This document shows positions 31,607-42,680 of a stretch of DNA of 64,000 nt, one piece after another. Source of the stretch: Adiantum capillus-veneris (lineage: Eukaryota > Streptophyta > Polypodiopsida > Polypodiales > Pteridaceae). A model generated the notes under the pieces. That model saw only the letters and a program-made list of their open reading frames with translations, was not told the DNA's origin and did not search any database. The position numbers and the translations under genes are program-made. Position 1 is the stretch's first letter. Each line of letters opens with the position of its first letter. Where the stretch lies: assembly GCA_014529385.2 (NCBI GenBank), contig CM043969.1, positions 68,351,676 to 68,415,675 of the forward strand, written 5' to 3'.

Positions 31607-32438
31607 TTCTTCGGGGGCATATGTTGATGTTTCTGGAACTGTTGCCTTTCTACCTCCTCTGGGAGAATACGTTTGTATTCTCGTCCGTACCTATCAACAA
31701 AAATGATATCCTTCCCCATAGAAATTTCATAAGAGAATAAGTAAAGAACCCTGTCTTTTCTTAATTCATTTGGGTAGGGTTCTTTGCATCGAAAATAAGA
31801 GACTACTCCCTCACTCTCATGCTTGTAAATTCCCACATTATCATTATAGAAAGAGACCCTGGTTGTTTTTTTATCATACATAAAAAGAGCTCCAGGTCGA
31901 TCAATTTTTGGAGGCGGTTCTTGAGTTTCTGAAACCATTTTTCCTTTTGCCACGTTATCTCCATATCTGTTGTAATCCTCAGGGTTACTAACTATCAGAT
32001 AGTGGTTCCCCTTTTCATCTCGGAATCTATCTCCATCATCATAGACTCAAATTATCTCTAGTCTCTGAGCAGGTCTTTCTTCTATAAAAATACACTTGCA
32101 TCCCCGATAGTCAGAATAAACTAGGGCTCCCCTAGAGTTTGTTCCTTCTAAGAAGATTATAGTGAACTTGGCATTGTTCAAAGGGTTTTGGGAGGTACTT
32201 CCTCCTAGCATTGGTCCTTCATCGGAGAAACCTCCTGGCTGTTGAGACTTCCCATCATGAAGAAGGACTTATCTGATGAAGTGTCAATATCACTACCCTC
32301 CTCAATGATCGGTGCTAATGGATCTAGCCTTGCCTGAGTTACACTCTTCTCGGTGGACACTAAGCTACCTTGATCACCTGCCACTTTTTGGTCTCTAAGA
32401 ATGTGTCTTCCTGATCTTAAATTCATCAAACTTAGCAA
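31607..32438 (-). pseudogene. Element A N-terminal region ahead of capsid, domain of unknown function
   Basis: Probable start at 32438 or 32426 (MNLRSGRHILRDQK); LRSGR-type starts are common in Tat/Athila gag. A shift near 32210 leads to a second frame through to about 31600 with LVYSDYRGCKCIFIEE, GNHYLIVSNPEDYNRYGD, VSFYNDNVGIYKHESEGVV and DIIFVDRYGREYKRILPEE. The alternation of aromatic and charged residues suggests a beta-rich fold of about 180 residues. I do not recognise it; it is not the capsid. A shift joins it to the capsid frame at about 31600. Confidence 0.6.
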
Positions 32439-32844
32439 TGCAATTTATCACAAATCCAACCACTCACTTGGCAAAGGATCAGTTTCTGCACAATTTCTTG
32501 CCTTGCCGCTGTATATACCTGTACACAAGCGTTTAATTTCGGCAATCGAATCAAAGCATTTAACCGCTAGAGGTGGTCTTAGTAATGATTGGTATAACTG
32601 GAGGGTTAACCTCAACCACTACTGTATTTTATACACTTCGGATGTTCTTAATTAGATCTTATAATATGGAACTGTACTTCACTCGAATGTTGGTCAGTTT
32701 ATAGGGAAAGTCTTAATTCCATCTTTGCTCCATCAAAAGGTCAAACAAGGTCCAATTTCACTTCTAAAGGAAGTTCTGGAACTCTTAAGTTAATTGGAAC
32801 ATCACTCTACGTCCACAGTCAGCTTTTCACTTCATTAAGCCTCT

Positions 32845-33708
32845 GTAGACATCCTACACGTAGGATGTCTACCTGCTCTGTTTTGGTTGGATGCTTTGCA
32901 CTATAGATTCCCCTTGATGTGCTGAGTCCACAGCTGTTTTTACTTTTTGATTTGGACACCTATAAGCTGGTCAATTGATCAAAAATCTGTTCCAGCAGCC
33001 TGATGTTGGTCTGACCAGTCAAATCAACTCCAATTTGGACCAAAATTGACTAGGAGCCTGCCTCAGGCTATACAACACCCTGTTATGCCTACAGTCAGTT
33101 TTTGACGTCAATATCATGCAGTAGACATTCTACACGTAGCATGTCTAACTGCTCAAAATTGCTTCAAATGCAAACCACCGACTCCTCTTAAGATGCTGAT
33201 CACTTTGGTATGCTCAAAGTTGGATTTGGAGTGCTAAATCACAGAGAACACATCCTACATGTAGGATGTCTAAATGATCTGTTTGACCCCAAACTTGAGC
33301 CACAACTTCCTCTTGATGTCAGCAACCCAGTGCTCTGCTTACATTTTAGTTTGGATTTCAAAAGACCCCAATTTTAGCTATCCTAGCCCTTTTCAGTCAA
33401 AAATGCTAAAGTCTGCTTAAAACCCAATTTTCTCACCCAATTGAGATGAAACCTTTCTCATGCACTCAATAAATCATGTAGATCATGCTCATGCAATCAT
33501 CCTATGGTTTTGGTCTTAAAATAATGCCTTGGCACAAATTGGGTAGGATGTCTAGCAATTTCCTTTCTATTTGGCCTTATCTTGTCAATATATGGTCAAA
33601 CTTCCACTTTCCAGGTGTAAAACCTACCTTCTAAACACACTAGTCAACTCAGATTTTCAAAATTCACACCAGAACACCCTGTAGACATCCTACGCGTAGG
33701 ATGTCTAC
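32845..33708. repeat. Second palindrome array in the 5' leader of element A
   Basis: The same palindrome as at 20.6-21.5 kb occurs at 32845-32872, 33121-33148 (two substitutions), 33249-33272 and 33681-33708 (a perfect 28-mer). A half-site GGGTAGGATGTCTAG lies at 33541-33555. Spacing is irregular (276, 125, 282 to the half-site, 153). Spacers share pieces with the first array in the same orientation (for example CCCTTGATGTGCTGAGTCCA and TTTTTGATTTGGA). It lies between primer site and gag start. Confidence 0.85.
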
Positions 33709-34233
33709 TGGATTAAAATTTAATTTTTTTTCCTGACAGAAGTACTCCCTATGCTCTGCAACTCTCTCAGAAATACTCACAGAAACTTTTGAACTTCACT
33801 TCAGCTTCTAAACACTCTTTTCCTTCTTTTACAACCCTTTGATGAGCCTAACAGCAAATATAACATGCATGAAGTGCTCCAGATCATAAATCATGATGTC
33901 CTACTTACCCTACTCCTACTCATCATGTGAGATGGTGATATTGGTGTCTTGGTTGCTTCCTGGCCTCTCCGGACTCTCAAGCTATCATTTCACCACCTCT
34001 ACCACTCCAACTCCTACTCTCTACACCACAAATTAACTAATACCTAAAACTATCTAAGTCTACTTGAGTCTACCTAAGTCGAAGGATCTAGGCCAAACAC
34101 TCGCTCCCTAGACTCCTCCTAAGACCTAGAGAGTCCTCCACCCTCTAATCCTATCTAAATGTAAAACAAGACTCTAGCAAGCCAGAGAATCCCTATCCTC
34201 AAGGATTAGTCTCGGTCACCTACCTAGGGTTTT
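33709..34233. other. Element A leader, no gene
   Basis: CT-rich sequence between the palindrome array and the primer site. No ORF of note. It contains loose CTACCTAAGTC/CTACTTGAGTC repeats around 34050-34080. Confidence 0.5.
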
Positions 34234-34253
34234 CGTCCCCGGCAGCGATGCCA
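34234..34253 (-). other. Primer-binding site of element A
   Basis: On the minus strand TGGCATCGCTGCCGGGGACG starts one base after the LTR end. It resembles the TGGCGCCGTTGCCGGGG-type sites of Athila/Tat gypsy elements. It is not the tRNA-Met site used by the copia and chromovirus elements here. Confidence 0.75.
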
Positions 34254-34254
34254 A

Positions 34255-35178
34255 TGTTGACGGATACGCCACGACGGACGTGAGCACAGCGAGAACTCAC
34301 CTAACAAGATTTGTCAGCTAAGGACGAAGGTCGACCCGCAGGCACATGGAAGCAAGCATAGGGTGTCAACCTACACTCGACCGACTCTCGACTACTTCCT
34401 ACAGAGGTCTCTACCCAATGTCTAAGCTACAGCCTTCAGGAGTACATAAGAGGAGATTTCCTACAACGGTTTCAAGAGCCAAATACCCATCAAACGTTCT
34501 CGAAACGCTACGAAACTTGAAGGAAACCCTATTAACACCAATAGGTCGCTCTCCCTAAGGTCCATGAACCAAAACCCCAACCCTAAACACCAGGTGTAAA
34601 ATCACGTAGGATGTCTGGTCAAAATTTGTAGGTCGTTGTTTCCAAAAACTAAAGTGCCTAATGTGTAGCTCTACTCAATGCAAACGCGTGGATATGCTGA
34701 AATGCAAAAACAGACAACGTATGCTCACCGAATCACCACATATAGCTCATGGGTCGAGCTCGCAAAGCCAGATCGTACACACGCAATGTAGGTGTTGGTG
34801 CGTAGCTCTCTTCGGGGGCAACACGCTGCACTTCTCTGCACTTGATTCCGACCACCGGTGCGCGCGTAGCGTCAAGATAAAACTCTCACTCTCTCTCTCG
34901 TACACAGAGTACGCTCACTCACACAGACAAAAACTTATAAAAATGACAAAGGTTTTTTGCATTAAGGTCAAAAGTGGTATAAATACCTTACAATGTCAAT
35001 GTTCCAATTTAACCATTCACTCAGTCTAAATGTCAAAAATGGGATACAATCTGGAAGCTTCTGCAAGCCCCACTATCTACAAAGGTGAAATGACGGTTTT
35101 TCTCAATTAAGGAATAATTACAAAAAATAATATCCTGTCGGGCAATCATCCTCCGTTGGGTGTGTCCAGTCGCTAAGA
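34255..35178 (-). repeat. 5' LTR of element A
   Basis: Collinear with 5223-6150. It starts TGTTGACGG in plus orientation; the last bases read GCTAAGA instead of GCTAACA, one substitution at the terminus. TATAAATA at 34978-34985 lies inside GGTATAAATACC and is a candidate promoter. The palindrome half-site CACGTAGGATGTCTGG recurs near 34601-34617. Confidence 0.9.
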
Positions 35179-36905
35179 TAATCTGATTTTCCTTTTGAAG
35201 CATCTTTTTGTACATTCTCATGACATGAAACAGACTCTTCAAATGCACCTGGTAGTTTTTACCCCTTTGCTACTAGTGGCATTGTTTTCTTGAAGTATCT
35301 TGATCTTCTGGTTTAGTACTTCTCGTCCAATCTGTATCTTTACCAACGTCTCCTTGATTTGGAATCTGATATACTTCATGCACCTGTATGTGGCTTTGTC
35401 ACCAAGTAGCATTTCCAGTTGTATTCCATGGCTCTACAAGTTCAATGTAAAAGGATTCTTTATGTGGGGATTAGCCACCACAACATCATTGGTTGATAAC
35501 CATTCTGGAAATCTTTCCAGGACCTGAATGCAACTAGGATGTGGAGGCAATTCACAAATGGTTTGATCATCATACTTGATCAGCTGACTGCCGCACTGCT
35601 CTGCCATTCATCGGGCTCCAACATACATCATTTGAAATCGCTCCAGATCAGAGTAAATAGTTCACAAATTGCTTAATCATGATACTTGATCAGCTGCCAC
35701 TCTTGTGCCATTCGTCAGGCTTCAACATACATTATTTGAAATCGCTTGAGATCAGAATAAAAAAACTGCTAAGAATCTCATTTTCTTCTCTTGTGGTTGG
35801 GCTTTTTATTTTAACATGTCTGCCATTTGCTCAGCAGCCTTCTCTTCTACCATCATTGCATTTTCAGCCGTTTGTTGCTCTATCTTCCAATGGAGGGTAG
35901 ATATCGTCTTGGCATTCTGATTCTGGTGAATTTGATAATGTAATATATGTTTCTTCTACTCCACTTTTTCCTTCTTCAATTCATGAGCTTCCGCTTTAGT
36001 GCGTTGCAGATCCTCCTTCAAAGAAACCATTTATCAATTGGAAGTTGACCTCTAAGCCTCCATCATTTTCCTATGGCATTCACAATGGTATTCCATTTTG
36101 ATGACTGAATACAACCACACACTCCTCTATAACTGTATTTTGGTCAGTTTGATCAGTTTTATAAACAATCATAGGAAACGAATAGGGCAGTAATGCTCTA
36201 TCTTGTTTCTTCATAATCAAACTCCTCTTTAGGGGTTGTTTTTGTAATCTTTGTAACCTATCGAGTCAAACTAGTTGAGTTTATGTATGCTATGCTACCT
36301 GAGTTTGAGCTCTAGATGTGCTAGGTCACGCCTTATCTTTTCTAGCCATCTGATATGTAGCTATCTGGCCTTGGCCTGTACTTATTGGTCTAGTCTCCTT
36401 GGTCTGACCACTAGTTTTATTTGACTTGTCCCCTAATGTCTTTTCAGCTGGTGGATTCATAGACTGTTTTTTATCTATAGAGTGCATTAATGTCAGTTGT
36501 CCCCTTGTCTGGATTGAAAGTATCCACCACATGTTGGATAATTTTGAATCAAAGGATTTTCTACATTAAAGGGTATTCTTGTGGCCTCCACCGCGACCTC
36601 TAAATTCCAAAGTTTGATAAGCTCTTGTTCTTTTTGCTGGAACACATACCAATCTTATGGTAAGGCATTGAATATGAAATTTTTTCCATTGAACTCAGGA
36701 GTGCTTATGTCTGTGTAGTCATCTCATCCATGGTTTCTTGCATCTTTTCCGACACTTTCTGTCTCTCTCTGCCCATGCCCGAGTTGTGTGAACAATCTTG
36801 TTTAGAAAGAGAGTACTCACTTGTGGATGTTGGAGAATCAAACCAAGAGCACCTTGGGGTTTCTGGTAAACCCATAACAACAGTCGTTGGAGAAGATGTA
36901 AGCAA
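35179..36905 (-). pseudogene. B-prime 3' extra ORF, proximal part
   Basis: The minus-strand frame at 35179-35248 reads LFHVMRMYKKMLQKENQII, parallel to LFQLVRITRKMMQQENQVV in element B. Its continuation lies at 5222 and below, across element A. Further upstream (35250-35700) short stretches match the element B ORF around 8760-9200. 36326-36532 and 36705-36905 are short Ser/Thr/Gln-rich frames. 35560-35640 and 35650-35745 are partial duplicates (TGATCAGCTG and CAACATACAT shared). Heavily decayed. Confidence 0.55.
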
Positions 36906-37520
36906 AGACCAGGGTTGTTATGTCGAGAATGTTGCCACAGACAAAGGTGGTCCTTTGAATCATGTTGACTATGCTGCCTAGAATCGAAATTGGTAAATGA
37001 TTCACCTAATGGTTTGGATGATTATAGAGAATTCCCTTTTGGATCTAGAGATTTTCATCCAATTGGTACTGCACCTGTGTCTCAATGTCTGCCAATGTTC
37101 GAAGAATTAAGTATGGACAATCCTCAACATTCAAAACCTTGTGACCTCTCTTCTGCCAATGATCACACCTGTAGCTTGATTGAAGATTGCAAATCAGAGT
37201 TTGATTCCATCGTTCCTTGACAGCTTCTAGTATTGCCAAAAGATCTTCGTATGAACAAGCATAATATCGTTGAAAAGATAGACACTTCAAACGAATTTTG
37301 GAATGGCAATACTCGTATTTAGAAACTAACCCACCCCTGAGAAAAAAAACCTATATCAATATACATTGCTTCTTCATTCTGGACTATACTCTAAGTTGTT
37401 CGTAAAGACTTAGGTGACTCACAACACCTATTAACTCCTGTGGTTTGATGTCTTCCAGATTTACTTAGGTCATATCTATAATGTGTGTTTGTATCAAAGA
37501 CTTGATCCTAAACTAGAGTC
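36906..37520 (-). pseudogene. Possible B-prime gag trace
   Basis: A minus-strand frame at 37045-37290 includes YRCDHWQKRGHKVLNVEDCP, which could be a decayed zinc knuckle with one Cys replaced by Trp and a longer last interval. It lies between the extra ORF and the primer site, where gag would be after loss of pol. The match is weak. Confidence 0.3.
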
Positions 37521-38488
37521 TGTTAGTAGTGGCTAACACTCGCTACACAGATTATGCATCAAGCGAGAGATGTGCTATGGATGTGCACAATATTTCCTAT
37601 CCACATTGTATAAGGTTTTGGGCTCATTGGGAGTTCCAAAGTTGTATATGCTAGCTAGAGGGCTCAACTTAAACCCATAGTAGAAGGGAATGTGGTGCAA
37701 GCCTTTATAAGGAAGCCTTTATGCAAGGAGGCTTCCTTTTAAGTATCCACTCTTGAGGATCCACTTTTGAGAGCTCTCTCTCTCTTGAGTGTTCACTCTA
37801 TGTATGGCCTAGCCTTGAGCTTAATGACCATGCTTAAGAGTCTAGTGCTAATCCATTGTAATTAGAGAACCATTTCTTAATCTAATCTCTACTTTCTTTA
37901 TTAGTCTACTTCTTCTATTCCATTATGTCATGAAGTATTTTCACCTTCTCATTATTCTAGATTTGAGTGTGTGTGATGACTTCTTGCTTATTGACCACTC
38001 CTATCCTTCTATGAGAATTTGATTTGCGATAGTTAACATTCCTAATTAGGTTGATTAAGTTGATTCTTAATCTTGTAATTAATGTATGTGCCCTATTTTT
38101 TGCTTGTGTGTGTGGATGGGTTTAATGAAACTCTAGCACCATTCACCTTGTGTGTGTAGCTTTTGATAAAGTGACTTGATTGGCATGTGGTGATTGGAGA
38201 GGCCAACACCAATGCAATTAGTGTGTGCTTATCAAGAGTGTGTTTAGAGATTCTAGTCTATGGTAAGTTGGACTTTGGTGGGCTTAATGTGTGTAGGTGA
38301 TGCTTGATTGATGATGTGATTAGAGTTAGTGATTCATAGCTAATCTCTATTGCATTGGATGAGCATACTCTTGAATCCTCTCATTCAATACATCTGATGC
38401 TTGTGCTTCCATGCCCTAGTTGGGTTGCCGATCCTAGGATTGTTGTTGGTCTTGGATTGATGAGGCTATGCTAAGATTGCCCCCAACA
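37521..38488 (+). mobile_element. Probable solo LTR inserted in B-prime
   Basis: Starts TGTTAGTAGTGG and ends GCCCCCAACA, 968 bp, with near-matching 5-bp flanks GAGTC (37516-37520) and CAGTC (38489-38493). TTATAAGG at 37705-37712 suggests plus orientation. It contains no ORF and has no partner in the window, as expected after LTR-LTR recombination. It lies between the gag trace and primer site of B-prime. Confidence 0.55.
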
Positions 38489-38610
38489 CAGTCAGTCTCG
38501 ACTCTCCTAGTTCCTCCCCTCATGTCTCTCTTTGGAATTCAACATGACGAACTCAAACTCTAGAATTCCAACTGGGAGGGTGATCCACTACCAAGAGAAA
38601 TTCAGCTCAA

Positions 38611-38626
38611 GCCATCCTGGTTGCAA
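38611..38626 (-). other. Decayed primer-binding site of B-prime
   Basis: On the minus strand TTGCAACCAGGATGGC followed by TTGAGC aligns with the element B site (TGGCGATCATGGTGGC, then TTGAGC). It lies just inside the LTR end. Confidence 0.5.
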
Positions 38627-38629
38627 AAT

Positions 38630-38813
38630 TAGAATGAGCTGGTCTCTTCAGAAAACTATTCCAGGTTGGGTCTATGAGTGACTATCCTTTATAGGTTTTA
38701 GATTGGGTCTCTGAGTGACTATCCTTTGTGCAGTTACCCTAATAATTGGCTTGGTAATTACTAGTACAACCATTAGTCTAAACTCCGTCTGGGGACTGTC
38801 CTCACTATCTACA
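38630..38813 (-). repeat. 5' LTR of element B-prime, internally shortened
   Basis: Both ends align with 3758-4201, but it is only 184 bp against 444, so the middle has been lost. It has an internal near-repeat (GGTCTATGAGTGACTATCCT and GGTCTCTGAGTGACTATCCT). It is followed by TCCTC, the same as the left flank of the element. Confidence 0.75.
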
Positions 38814-39309
38814 TCCTCTCCTAAATGATTGCTAGTTTTTTTCTAGTGGCACTATCAACTTTTCACTCCCAACCATGAAAATGGTATGTAAAGCACCTAA
38901 TGTTTGCAGCACAATATGTTCTTGTAGGTGTCTAACCCCAAAAAAATCTTTCCGTTGGTGAAGGCCTCCTAAAGGAAGGAAAGACTTTAGTGTATGTCAT
39001 GGTAAAGGAAAAATCTCTCTTGAAAGAGGGAAAGACTATAGTGTATGCCATGGTAGTAGAGTTCAAGAATTAACACTAGATTGAAAAATGAGAGTGACAA
39101 TGCATAATGTGTGTAAGAGTTATACGTATATTATGTTAACCCTAAAAATTATTTTTTTTAATAATCTTTTAAAATTCAAATCAATTAATTTTATTTCTTA
39201 TTTGTATTCTTTTATGTGAGAGGATGTTTTGGTTGCCTACTATCATTCTGTACCAGCATATGCTAGTGGGTACTGCCTATATATAGATTTTGAAATTGGA
39301 AATTAATAT
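38814..39309. other. Flanking DNA, no gene
   Basis: AT-rich. A short imperfect repeat (AGTGTATGTCATGG and AGTGTATGCCATGG near 38990 and 39040). Nothing coding is recognised. Confidence 0.4.
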
Positions 39310-39600
39310 ATGCTAGTGGCTCTTGGTTTTGCTAATATATTACCAATAGCAAACCTAGAAGCATCAATATGCACATGAAAAACTTTATTCCAATCCAAAA
39401 TTTTCAAGATTGGAGCTAAAGATAGAGCTTTCTTAAGCTTTTGAAAAGACTCTTTGCATCCTTCAATCCAAAAAAATTGTGTGATCAAGCCATACATTGG
39501 TTTGGAAATCATAGCGTACATGTAGATAAATCTCTGATAATATCCACAATATCCTATGCTTACTTGACATTGGTAGGTCAAGGAATTTTTGTAATAACCT
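39310..39600 (-). pseudogene. Gypsy RT/RNase H fragment, related to element A
   Basis: The minus-strand frame reads GYCGYYQRFIYMYAMISKPM, FFWIEGCKESFQKLKKALS and VFHVHIDASRFAIGNILAKP, collinear with element A 25990-26310 (HCGYYQIFIYMYALIAQPL and onward). Only the RT thumb and the RNase H start remain, with nothing recognisable on either side. Confidence 0.75.
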
Positions 39601-41205
39601 CCAATTTCTCCATATCCATAGCAATCTCCTAGTATCACCAAGCCTCCTATTCGCCCAACGTTGACTCCACTAAGTGGACGTTCGCTTGTAATGACTTTAA
39701 CACCATGGTCAGCATCAAGCGATGGGGAACGTTGGGCATCCACCAAGCCTCCTATTTGCCAGGTGCTGACTCCACTACATGACCTATAATTGCATCATCA
39801 CAAGGGTCTCTATTGAAGGTTAACATGCTCCCCTTATTGATGTAGATTCCTTCCTCAAAATCTAGTGAGGTGAAGGTTCATCGAGGGATAGATTGTCTAC
39901 AAAACAAATTAATTGTGAGAGTATACAAGCAGAACTATATGGTAATAAAGCATGAGGGGAATGTAAAGTACATGAGGAAATGATTAAATGCAAAAAATCA
40001 TGAAATGCTACCTTGCCATTAAGGAAGAATAAATTACACTTTGATAAAAGTAATCAATCAAGAGGTTTGGGCTTATGGATGAGTCTATCGATTAGCTAGT
40101 TATGGCTAAGGTTAAAACAACTACTCTAGTAGTAGAAAAGTTAGGAAGATTATATGATTTCATTGTGCATTTCAGCTTTGAATATCCAACTAACTGGCAC
40201 AACTCTAAACAAGAGCTTCAATGTTTCACTTTAAGCTTAATGGAAGTCTTTTCATTCATTTTTTTTCTTTTCGATTCAAAATTATTTTCTGTGTGTGCTT
40301 ATTTTGTATTCCCAAGGCTTTTTTGTTCTCAAAGTAAAGCACCCACACTGGGAACCTCTAGGGCTCTAGTACCATAGAGAATACATGTGATTGAAGTGTT
40401 AAATCAAGCTGGGATTTCTCTTAAACGCTTGGATCATTTTACCAACTAGGACTAGTGGTTAAGTAAATGAGTTAACCTAAAGTCACGACCTCCTAACCTC
40501 AAGGCTCAACTATAAGACTAAAATCTAGTTTATAAGCTTAAGCAAATACAAATTTATGCATCTATAATGGTAGATAACAAAACATAACTAAATGCACTTA
40601 AACAAACCATGGAAAACCACAATCAGCAAATATAATTATCCACAAGCATGAGTCATGGAAAGTAGTACACCTGGAGGTATGGAGGAGCTCTTTTTGTTGA
40701 AGAATATGTCCTCAGCCATGTGGATGGAGATCCATATAAGTTCTCTCAAGTTCCTACACAACAATATTAAGCAACAAGGTCCTATACCTCCAGGAGGCAT
40801 GTCAGTGTGAAAAGTCCAAAAATTCATGGAGAGCAAGCCGAAACAAAATCTAGACCCCTAACCTACCTATCTATCACCACTTATGGAATTAAGGGAAGAA
40901 AATATTATATAGACCGGGTGGCATCCCTAAGGATAGGCCTCTATCCTCATCATCTAGATTAAAAAAACCATTTTTAGTGAGGCCATAGTCTTCCTCGGTC
41001 TCTATTATGGATTCTTCATTGTCTTCTTGTGCACATATGTTAATCAACAACCTCAATGCGTGGATACTCATGAATAGGCATGTGTCACAAGAGAAATGGA
41101 CGTTGTTGGGTAGGGATCACTAGTAGTCCATAGACGTATCAACCATTCTAGCTCCTCAAAAAATTTCTCACACACAAGTTTCTCTACCAAATCCCATTCA
41201 CAAGT
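39601..41205. other. Anonymous DNA, no supported gene
   Basis: A 35-40 bp segment around CACCAAGCCTCCTATT is duplicated at 39628 and 39739. Short frames such as 40102-40377 (plus, 91 codons, hydrophobic middle) have no motif I recognise. The 5' end of element D1 must lie near the right border but could not be placed. Confidence 0.4.
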
Positions 41206-42065
41206 AAGTATAGGGTAACATATATGAAAAAAGGTCCTCCAAGCTCAAGAATTTCAAAGAGGAAGGAGAGACTATCTCTTTTCTCACCTATGATGGCACT
41301 TTTGGCACCACAGACAAAGTCTTGGCCTTTATCCAAAAATTTGATGCGTCCTTTGGAGATGAGGGCTTCACATAGTCCTCTAAGCTACACCATGTAGCTA
41401 TGAATTTTTAAAATTATTCCCAACAATGGTGGGCTAGTCTATGAGGTAATGGTGAAGCTCCAAAGACATGGAAAACTCTCAAAGTTTCCAAAATGAAGCA
41501 ATTTCTTGCTAGCGATGCCAAAGACAAATTTCTTACCAAATGGAGAAGCTTGAAGCTATCTCCCAACAAGTCTATTCACAAGTATGTGAACAAGTTTTGG
41601 GATTTACATCTCAAAGCTATAGTCTACCAAAAAATAGACTTTGGAGAACAAAAACAACAATTTTGTGTTTGGGCTACCTGAATACATGGCCGAGTATGTC
41701 AACTCTCAAAGTCCTAGGACCACCGTTGAAGTCATCCACCATACTATGGTTGCTTCACAAGTTAATTTCCAAAAAGGGGCTAGGAGGAATTCTAAGCCCA
41801 TGGAAACTAGAGATCAAAATGAGCCTAGAGGGAAGAACAATGCTCAAACTCTTCCCAAGGCAACTCTAGCAACAACAACAACAACAAAACCAAGGAGAAA
41901 GGAGTCTAAAAAGGTAAGAATAAATGCTCTCCTGAAGCGTTAGAGCGTTTTTGCAAAGATAGAAAATGGTTCAAGTGCGGGGAGCAAGGACATGGCTATC
42001 GTACATGCCCCAAACAAAATGCACGCAATGATCCACCTAGGGCTTCTATGGTTGAAGCTTCAAAA
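41206..42065 (+). pseudogene. Element D1 gag (chromovirus), degraded
   Basis: Aligns with the D2 gag. Recognisable parts are FLTYDGTFGTTDKVLAFIQK, QQWWASL, MKQFLASDAKDKFLTKWRSL and YMAEYVNSQSPRTTVEVIHH. The knuckle (41967-42008) reads WFKCGEQGHGYRTC: the first Cys is Trp, so zinc binding is lost; D2 has CFKC. At least three stops (near 41372, 41409 and 41440) and two shifts. At the second of these, D2 has CAA where D1 has TAA. No 5' LTR is seen, so D1 is probably 5'-truncated. Confidence 0.75.
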
Positions 42066-42680
42066 GAGGATACTCATTGAAAAGGATCATCTCTTGCCTA
42101 TGCTTGGAGGAAGGTAAGGAAACATGATGCTTTTATCCTTTTTGACCCTAGCTCTACTCACAACTTCATATCAATGAAGTTGGCCACTAAGTTAGGCATA
42201 CAAGATTTTGAGATGGGAGACACTGTGACTACCAGTGGGGTTTTCAAGGAACAACATGCCAGGCTTCATGTCCAAAGCTACGTCGACAAAGAGGACTTTT
42301 TCATCTCCCCTCTCCAACATGAAGATGTTATCTTACGGGGACCATGGTTCAACCACATGGTTGTCAATATGAAGTTTCCTAAAAGGAGAATTTATTTCAA
42401 CTATAGAGAAAATAACATGTACATAGATGCTAATAAGTCGGGTCGTACTATACCCCTTGTAAATATGCTTGCTTTTGAGAAGTCAATGAAAAGATCAGTT
42501 AAAGAGTCCATAAATGATCCTAATGTTTTATCAAATCAAAGTGGTAGGAATCAAGAGGAATTAAAGGTGTCTAATTTCCTAAACAGATTCCAAGATGTCT
42601 TTATTGATGACATCCCTAGAGAGCTATCTTTAAAACGAGGGGATGATGACCATGCAATAGAGCTTCTCACCGCCCAATAA
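42066..42680 (+). pseudogene. Element D1 aspartic protease region
   Basis: The frame carries ILFDPSSTHNFISMKLATKL, where D3 has FDPGSTHNFIS and D2 FDRGCTHNFIS. The family active site therefore appears to be D-P-G rather than D-S-G, and D1 has lost the Gly. DVILRGPWFNHMVVNMKF follows, then NFLNRFQDVFIDDIP leading to RT. It is open from 42174 to 42680, and then a shift. Confidence 0.75.

Larger units (their letters stand above)
5223..35178 (-). mobile_element. Element A: Ty3/gypsy (Athila/Tat-like) with extra domains, host of B and C
   Basis: Direct LTRs at 5223-6150 and 34255-35178 look about 95% alike by eye. A primer site lies inside the right one and a polypurine tract inside the left one, giving minus orientation. 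The flanks TAAAC (5218-5222) and TAATC (35179-35183) match at 4 of 5 bases, and the B-prime protein resumes across them. Order of parts: leader with palindrome array, extra N-terminal domain, gag, protease, RT, RNase H, integrase, second protease-like domain, palindrome array, a further ORF. Element B and the truncated copia C (7085 to about 20088) interrupt the last ORF. No chromodomain is seen. Confidence 0.85.
3758..38813 (-). mobile_element. Element B-prime: outermost gypsy derivative of the first nest
   Basis: Two LTR copies in the same orientation (3758-4201 and 38630-38813) are flanked by identical 5-bp duplications TCCTC at 3753-3757 and 38814-38818. This proves a single insertion later split by other elements. 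Its own internal DNA is only about 3.5 kb (4202-5222, 35179-37520, 38489-38629). It holds parts of the same 3' extra ORF as element B and perhaps a gag trace, but no RT or integrase. It is therefore a deletion derivative that would have needed proteins from a relative. Element A and a solo LTR are inserted in it. Confidence 0.85.

Noticed and set aside
3377-39600. 3377-3742 and 39310-39600 as two halves of one element interrupted by B-prime
   Set aside because: On the minus strand the RT/RNase H piece would precede the protease-RT linker, the wrong order for a single gypsy element.
40660-40800. Short inverted repeat (CTGGAGGTAT and ATACCTCCAG) as a MITE
   Set aside because: Only about 10 bp, no target duplication, no second copy in the window.
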